Assembly (NCBI GenBank): GCA_963728965.1
Contig: CAVSMH010000006.1
Coordinates: 1,178,001-1,242,000, forward strand
Direction: 5' to 3'
DNA from: DASQZT01 sp963728965
Lineage (GTDB): Bacteria > Acidobacteriota > Terriglobia > Bryobacterales > Bryobacteraceae
Length of the DNA: 64,000 bases
Shown: positions 61,057-64,000 of the stretch, piece by piece
How the letters are laid out: each line of letters begins with the position of its first letter
Numbering within the stretch: the stretch's first letter is position 1
Program-made: the position numbers and the translations under genes
The notes under the pieces: model-generated
What the model saw: the letters and a program-made list of their open reading frames with translations, nothing else
Told to the model about the DNA's origin: nothing
Database searches by the model: none

Positions 61057-61962
61057 ATGCCTGAAGCGCCAGCCACAGATTCTGCGCGACTTAAAGGTCA
61101 GACGGCGGCATTTCTCGATTTCTGCCGCATGGAGAAGGGCCTGTCCGGCAACTCTTTGGCAGCGTATACTGCTGATTTAACTAGGTTTGTTTCTTTTCAG
61201 TACGGCCGTGCCGGAGACTCCGCCGGGGCGATTGCGGCCTACCTGGACCATCTGTACCAGGCCGGTTTGGGGACCCGGTCGGTGGCGCGGCACCTCACCA
61301 CGCTCCGGAACTTTTACCGTTTTCTCCTGCGGGAGGGCCTGATCGGGGAAGACCCAACCGCCAACCTGCGCTCGCCGAAGCAGTGGCAAACCATCCCGAA
61401 GTTCCTGAATCTACAAGAGATCGAGAAAATCATACAGGCCGCGGACACGGCTCGGCCGACGGGTCTGCGGGACCGCGCCATGATGGAGCTGCTGTATGCC
61501 ACGGGGCTGCGGGTGTCGGAACTCTGCCGGTTGGGGCTTAGCGATGTGAACCTGGACCTGGGGGTCCTGCGGGCGACCGGGAAGGGCAACAAGCAGCGGC
61601 TGGTCCCGGTGGGCCGGGCGGCAGTTCGGGCGGTGGAGGCGTACCTCCGGGACGGGCGGGGCAACTTATTGAAAAGGCAGGGAAGCCGCTATTTATTCGT
61701 GACAGCGCGCGGCGGCTGCCTGACACGGCAGGGATTCTGGAAGCTGCTCGCCGGGTACGGGAGGAAAGCCGATATTTTTCATGGAATTACGCCGCACGTG
61801 CTGCGTCACAGCTTTGCCACCCACCTGTTGGAGGGTGGGGCGGACCTGCGCAGCGTCCAGGCGATGTTGGGACATTCCGACATTTCGACAACCCAGATTT
61901 ATACTCACGTCATGCGGTCGAGACTGCGCAGCACGATTGACGAGCACCACCCCCGGGCCTAA
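61057..61962 (+). CDS. xerD: Tyrosine recombinase XerD
   Basis: A 301-residue site-specific recombinase that resolves chromosome dimers at dif. The N-terminal core-binding domain (LDFCRMEKGLSGNSLAAYTADL) is followed by the catalytic residues R152 (ATGLRVSEL), K176 (TGKGNKQR), H247 and R250 (HVLRHSFATHLLEGG), H273 (LGHSDISTTQ) and the nucleophile Y282. Length and layout are those of chromosomal XerC/D rather than an integron or phage integrase. No dif site was seen nearby. Start at 61,057. Confidence 0.92.
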   Translation: MPEAPATDSARLKGQTAAFLDFCRMEKGLSGNSLAAYTADLTRFVSFQYGRAGDSAGAIAAYLDHLYQAGLGTRSVARHLTTLRNFYRFLLREGLIGEDPTANLRSPKQWQTIPKFLNLQEIEKIIQAADTARPTGLRDRAMMELLYATGLRVSELCRLGLSDVNLDLGVLRATGKGNKQRLVPVGRAAVRAVEAYLRDGRGNLLKRQGSRYLFVTARGGCLTRQGFWKLLAGYGRKADIFHGITPHVLRHSFATHLLEGGADLRSVQAMLGHSDISTTQIYTHVMRSRLRSTIDEHHPRA

Positions 61963-62103
61963 GCGGCCCGTGACGAGAGCGGACGGATTGACAAGGGCAG
62001 GGCCGTACCGGTCTGGCTGCGACCGGCAGGCGGCACGGGCGGGCAGGGTCGGGCGCGGTTCCCCGAACCCGGCGGGAGCGGTTCCGGCACGAAGGCCAGG
62101 CGA

Positions 62104-63405
62104 ATGAGCGACTACATATACATGCTGGAGAGCCACCTGAATCCCGATCAGAATCGGGTGGTGGAGGATGTCCAGGCGGCCGCCGTGCAGGCTAACGTCA
62201 ACCTGTTTCTGACGGGCGGCGCGATGCGCGACATGCTCGCCGGATACCGGATCCGCGACCTGGACTTCGTGGTGGAAGGCCAGGCGTTGCGGATGGCCAG
62301 GGCGGTTTGTGAGAGCACCGGGGCACGGCAGGTATCGAGCGACGAGCTGCGCAAGAGCGCCGAGTTGCTGTTTCCGAACGGGGTCACGGCGCAGATCGCC
62401 ATGTCGCGGCAGGAAAAATACGGGCGCGCCGGGTCGAAGCCGCAGGTGTCGGCGGCGACCATCCAGGAGGACCTGCGGGGCCGGGATTTCACCTGTAACG
62501 CGATTGCGCTGTCGCTGAACCGCGCGTCGCGCGGGCTCCTGCTCGATCCGCTGAACGGCCTGGCCGATATCGAGCGGCGGGAATTGCGTTCGGTCAGCAC
62601 GTACGGTTTTTTCGATGATCCTTCGCGGCTGCTGCGGCTGGTTCGATTCCAGGTGCGGCTGGGGTTCGCGGTGGAGGAGCGCACGCAGTCGCAGGTGGCC
62701 AACGCGCGGCAGGGCGAAGTCGAGCTGACGATTCCGGCCAGGGTCCTGGGGGAGGAACTGAAGCGCATCGCGACGGAAGACAATCCCGCGGAGATTCTGA
62801 AAGAGCTGCAGGACGCCGGCCTGGGCAAGCTGTTCGTTGCCGGGCCGGAGTTCAACCTGGCGGGGGTGGCCAAGCTGGAGAAACTGGCGCGGCTGCTGGC
62901 GGACGATCCGGCGTCGCGGGCGGCGCGATTCGGACCGTTTCTGTACGCGTTGACGGAGAAGTCGGCGCCCAGGGAAAAACAGGCGCTGATCAAGGCGACG
63001 GCCCTGGACAAGGCCGATGTGGACCTGTGGCAGAAGCTGGAGGCGCGGGCCAAGAAGCTGGAAACGGCGCTACGCTCGGCGCGGATTCGGAAGCCGTCGC
63101 AGGTGTATCACATCGTCAACACCGCGCCGGTAGACGAGGTGTTGTTCGTGATGTATCACTCCGCGCTCAAGCCGGTGCAGGAGCGTTTGCGAAACTACTT
63201 CCAGAAATACCTGCCGATGGCGCAGGAGATCACGGCCGAAGAATGGGCCTCGGTGGAGGGCAAGCCGGGGACGCCGCGCTACAACAAGGCCCGCACCGAT
63301 TTTCTGTCGGCCCGGCTGGACCGGCGTCCGCCGCGCAAAGTGGAGCCGCCGCCTCCCCCACCCGAGCCGCCGGTGGAGACGGCGACCGCGCGCCGGGGGC
63401 GATAA
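62104..63405 (+). CDS. Second class II nucleotidyltransferase (PcnB/CCA family), no HD domain
   Basis: A 433-residue protein. The head domain has LTGGAMRDMLAGYRIRDLDFVVEG with the catalytic D-L-D, GRDFTCNAIAL, and the neck motif DDPSRLLRLVRFQVRLGF. Where the HD-containing enzyme at 25.2 kb has motif D as PERVRDEL, this one reads PARVLGEEL, so the two nucleotide-pairing residues are changed. The C-terminal helices end in a Pro-rich tail (EPPPPPPEPPVE). It may be one half of a split CC/A pair, a poly(A) polymerase-like enzyme, or something else. PBP1 follows on the same strand. Confidence 0.82.
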   Translation: MSDYIYMLESHLNPDQNRVVEDVQAAAVQANVNLFLTGGAMRDMLAGYRIRDLDFVVEGQALRMARAVCESTGARQVSSDELRKSAELLFPNGVTAQIAMSRQEKYGRAGSKPQVSAATIQEDLRGRDFTCNAIALSLNRASRGLLLDPLNGLADIERRELRSVSTYGFFDDPSRLLRLVRFQVRLGFAVEERTQSQVANARQGEVELTIPARVLGEELKRIATEDNPAEILKELQDAGLGKLFVAGPEFNLAGVAKLEKLARLLADDPASRAARFGPFLYALTEKSAPREKQALIKATALDKADVDLWQKLEARAKKLETALRSARIRKPSQVYHIVNTAPVDEVLFVMYHSALKPVQERLRNYFQKYLPMAQEITAEEWASVEGKPGTPRYNKARTDFLSARLDRRPPRKVEPPPPPPEPPVETATARRGR

Positions 63406-63451
63406 CGGCCTACCGCCGGGGGTGGTGCCCGGTGCTTTCCCCATCGCCTCC

Positions 63452-64000
63452 ATGCGAGAATTAGAAGCAGTGCCCAAGGTAGCTCCAAAGTCCAAAAGCA
63501 AAAGGGAAATGCGGGTTCGGATTCCGAACCAGGCGGGATTGGCCCAATTTTTTTTCGGCAGGCTCGGGCGGAGCCTGGTCGTCGGATTCGCCCTCCTCAC
63601 CATACTCAGCCTGGGCACGTTCACCTATTTTTACGCCAGGTACTCGCGGCTGATCGACAAGAAGCTGAGCGCGGGGCCGTTCGCGAACACGGCTAAGATC
63701 TACGCGGCACCGACCACGATCGGGGTGGGCGATACGCTTACCGCGGCCGAGATTGCGGCGGAGCTGCGGCGCAGCGGGTACACCGAATCGAGCAGCAATC
63801 CGATCGGCTATTACGAGGTGCTGCCCAACGCGCTACAGATCTTTCCACAGCGCGATTCCTACTTCGACCAGGAAGCCGGCGTGATCCGTTTTTCGGGCGG
63901 GAAGATCACCCAGATCGTCTCGCTGCGCGACAACACCGCGCGGAGCCAGTATCTGCTGGAGCCGCAGCTCATCACGAATCTCTCCGGGCCGAGCCGCGAA
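63452..64000 (+). CDS. Bifunctional penicillin-binding protein 1 (5' part only)
   Basis: The first 183 residues of a class A PBP. A basic cytoplasmic tail (KSKSKREMRVRIP) is followed by one membrane helix (LVVGFALLTILSLGTFTYFYARY). Next comes a periplasmic UB2H-like segment (KIYAAPTTIGVGDTLTAAEIAAELRRSGY) as in PBP1b-type enzymes. The glycosyltransferase and transpeptidase domains lie beyond the window. The ATG at 63,452 is assumed; a second at 63,509 is possible. Confidence 0.85.
   Translation, partial: MRELEAVPKVAPKSKSKREMRVRIPNQAGLAQFFFGRLGRSLVVGFALLTILSLGTFTYFYARYSRLIDKKLSAGPFANTAKIYAAPTTIGVGDTLTAAEIAAELRRSGYTESSSNPIGYYEVLPNALQIFPQRDSYFDQEAGVIRFSGGKITQIVSLRDNTARSQYLLEPQLITNLSGPSRE

Noticed and set aside
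61963..62103. TTGACA at 61,988-61,993 as a promoter for the PcnB-like gene
   Set aside because: No acceptable -10 element lies 16-18 bases downstream.
1..64000. tRNA, rRNA, riboswitch, IS element or prophage
   Set aside because: No T-loop-like GGTTCRANTC with a cloverleaf context, no rRNA-like stretch, no transposase or phage protein, and no recognisable riboswitch core was found by reading. XerD at 61 kb is chromosomal in type.

Overview
The window looks like a chromosomal segment of a high-GC member of the Acidobacteriota, most likely Bryobacterales / Candidatus Solibacter-like. This is inferred from gene content: an Oar-like TonB-dependent receptor with a carboxypeptidase-regulatory domain, a VWFA-related secreted protein, Tat-exported sulfatase and alpha-fucosidase, a TPR/carboxypeptidase-regulatory protein, multi-PAS kinases and the remnant of an acidobacterial-type FtsX/MacB permease. 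No rRNA, tRNA, CRISPR array or insertion sequence was seen.

Layout. 1-2.1 kb: the 5' part of a HugZ-like FMN protein and an iduronate-sulfatase-like enzyme. 2.1-6.2 kb: a tight argF-argG-argH-argR operon headed by tandem ARG boxes, so the pathway carries its own repressor. 6.2-8.2 kb: a transpeptidase-domain protein and a DJ-1-like protein that lacks the family cysteine. 8.8-14.1 kb: a complete hoxEFUYH NAD-linked [NiFe]-hydrogenase operon with its own maturation protease. 14.1-17.2 kb: an EamA transporter, a HIT hydrolase and a secreted Gly/Thr-repeat protein. 17.2-19.1 kb: purE and icd. 19.3-23.4 kb: alpha-fucosidase, type-B carboxylesterase and an orphan Cas6. 23.5-28.9 kb: acyl-CoA ligase, CCA-type nucleotidyltransferase, and an APC permease with a stress-protein-like tail. 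28.9-34.5 kb: a VWA protein, a DUF1326 protein and a 1285-residue hybrid kinase. 35-43.2 kb: B12-binding radical SAM, TonB receptor and a sugar-metabolism cluster (TIM-barrel, beta-propeller, Gfo/Idh/MocA). 43.2-49.4 kb: a CHASE-PAS kinase followed by a receiver-domain fossil, then the housekeeping run orf68-rsfS-rlmH-accD-folC. 49.4-55.2 kb: a FAD oxidoreductase, a permease fossil, a nucleotidyltransferase and uvrA. 55.4-58.9 kb: a second transpeptidase paralogue, then a three-gene unit of two HtrA-like proteases without export signals plus a LuxR-type regulator with a dead receiver. 58.9-64 kb: a YHS-type membrane protein, a TPR protein, an uncharacterised protein, xerD, a second class II nucleotidyltransferase, and the 5' end of a bifunctional PBP1.

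The most informative single site is a perfect parS (ParB-binding) palindrome at 50,995-51,014, inside the last codons of the FAD oxidoreductase gene. By eye the + strand changes there from C-rich to G-rich, the sign change expected near a replication origin. Next to it lies a decayed permease gene. Three gene fossils (upstream of hox, downstream of the CHASE kinase, and beside parS) explain otherwise empty intergenic DNA. The protease-protease-pseudoreceiver operon is the best candidate for an undescribed functional unit.
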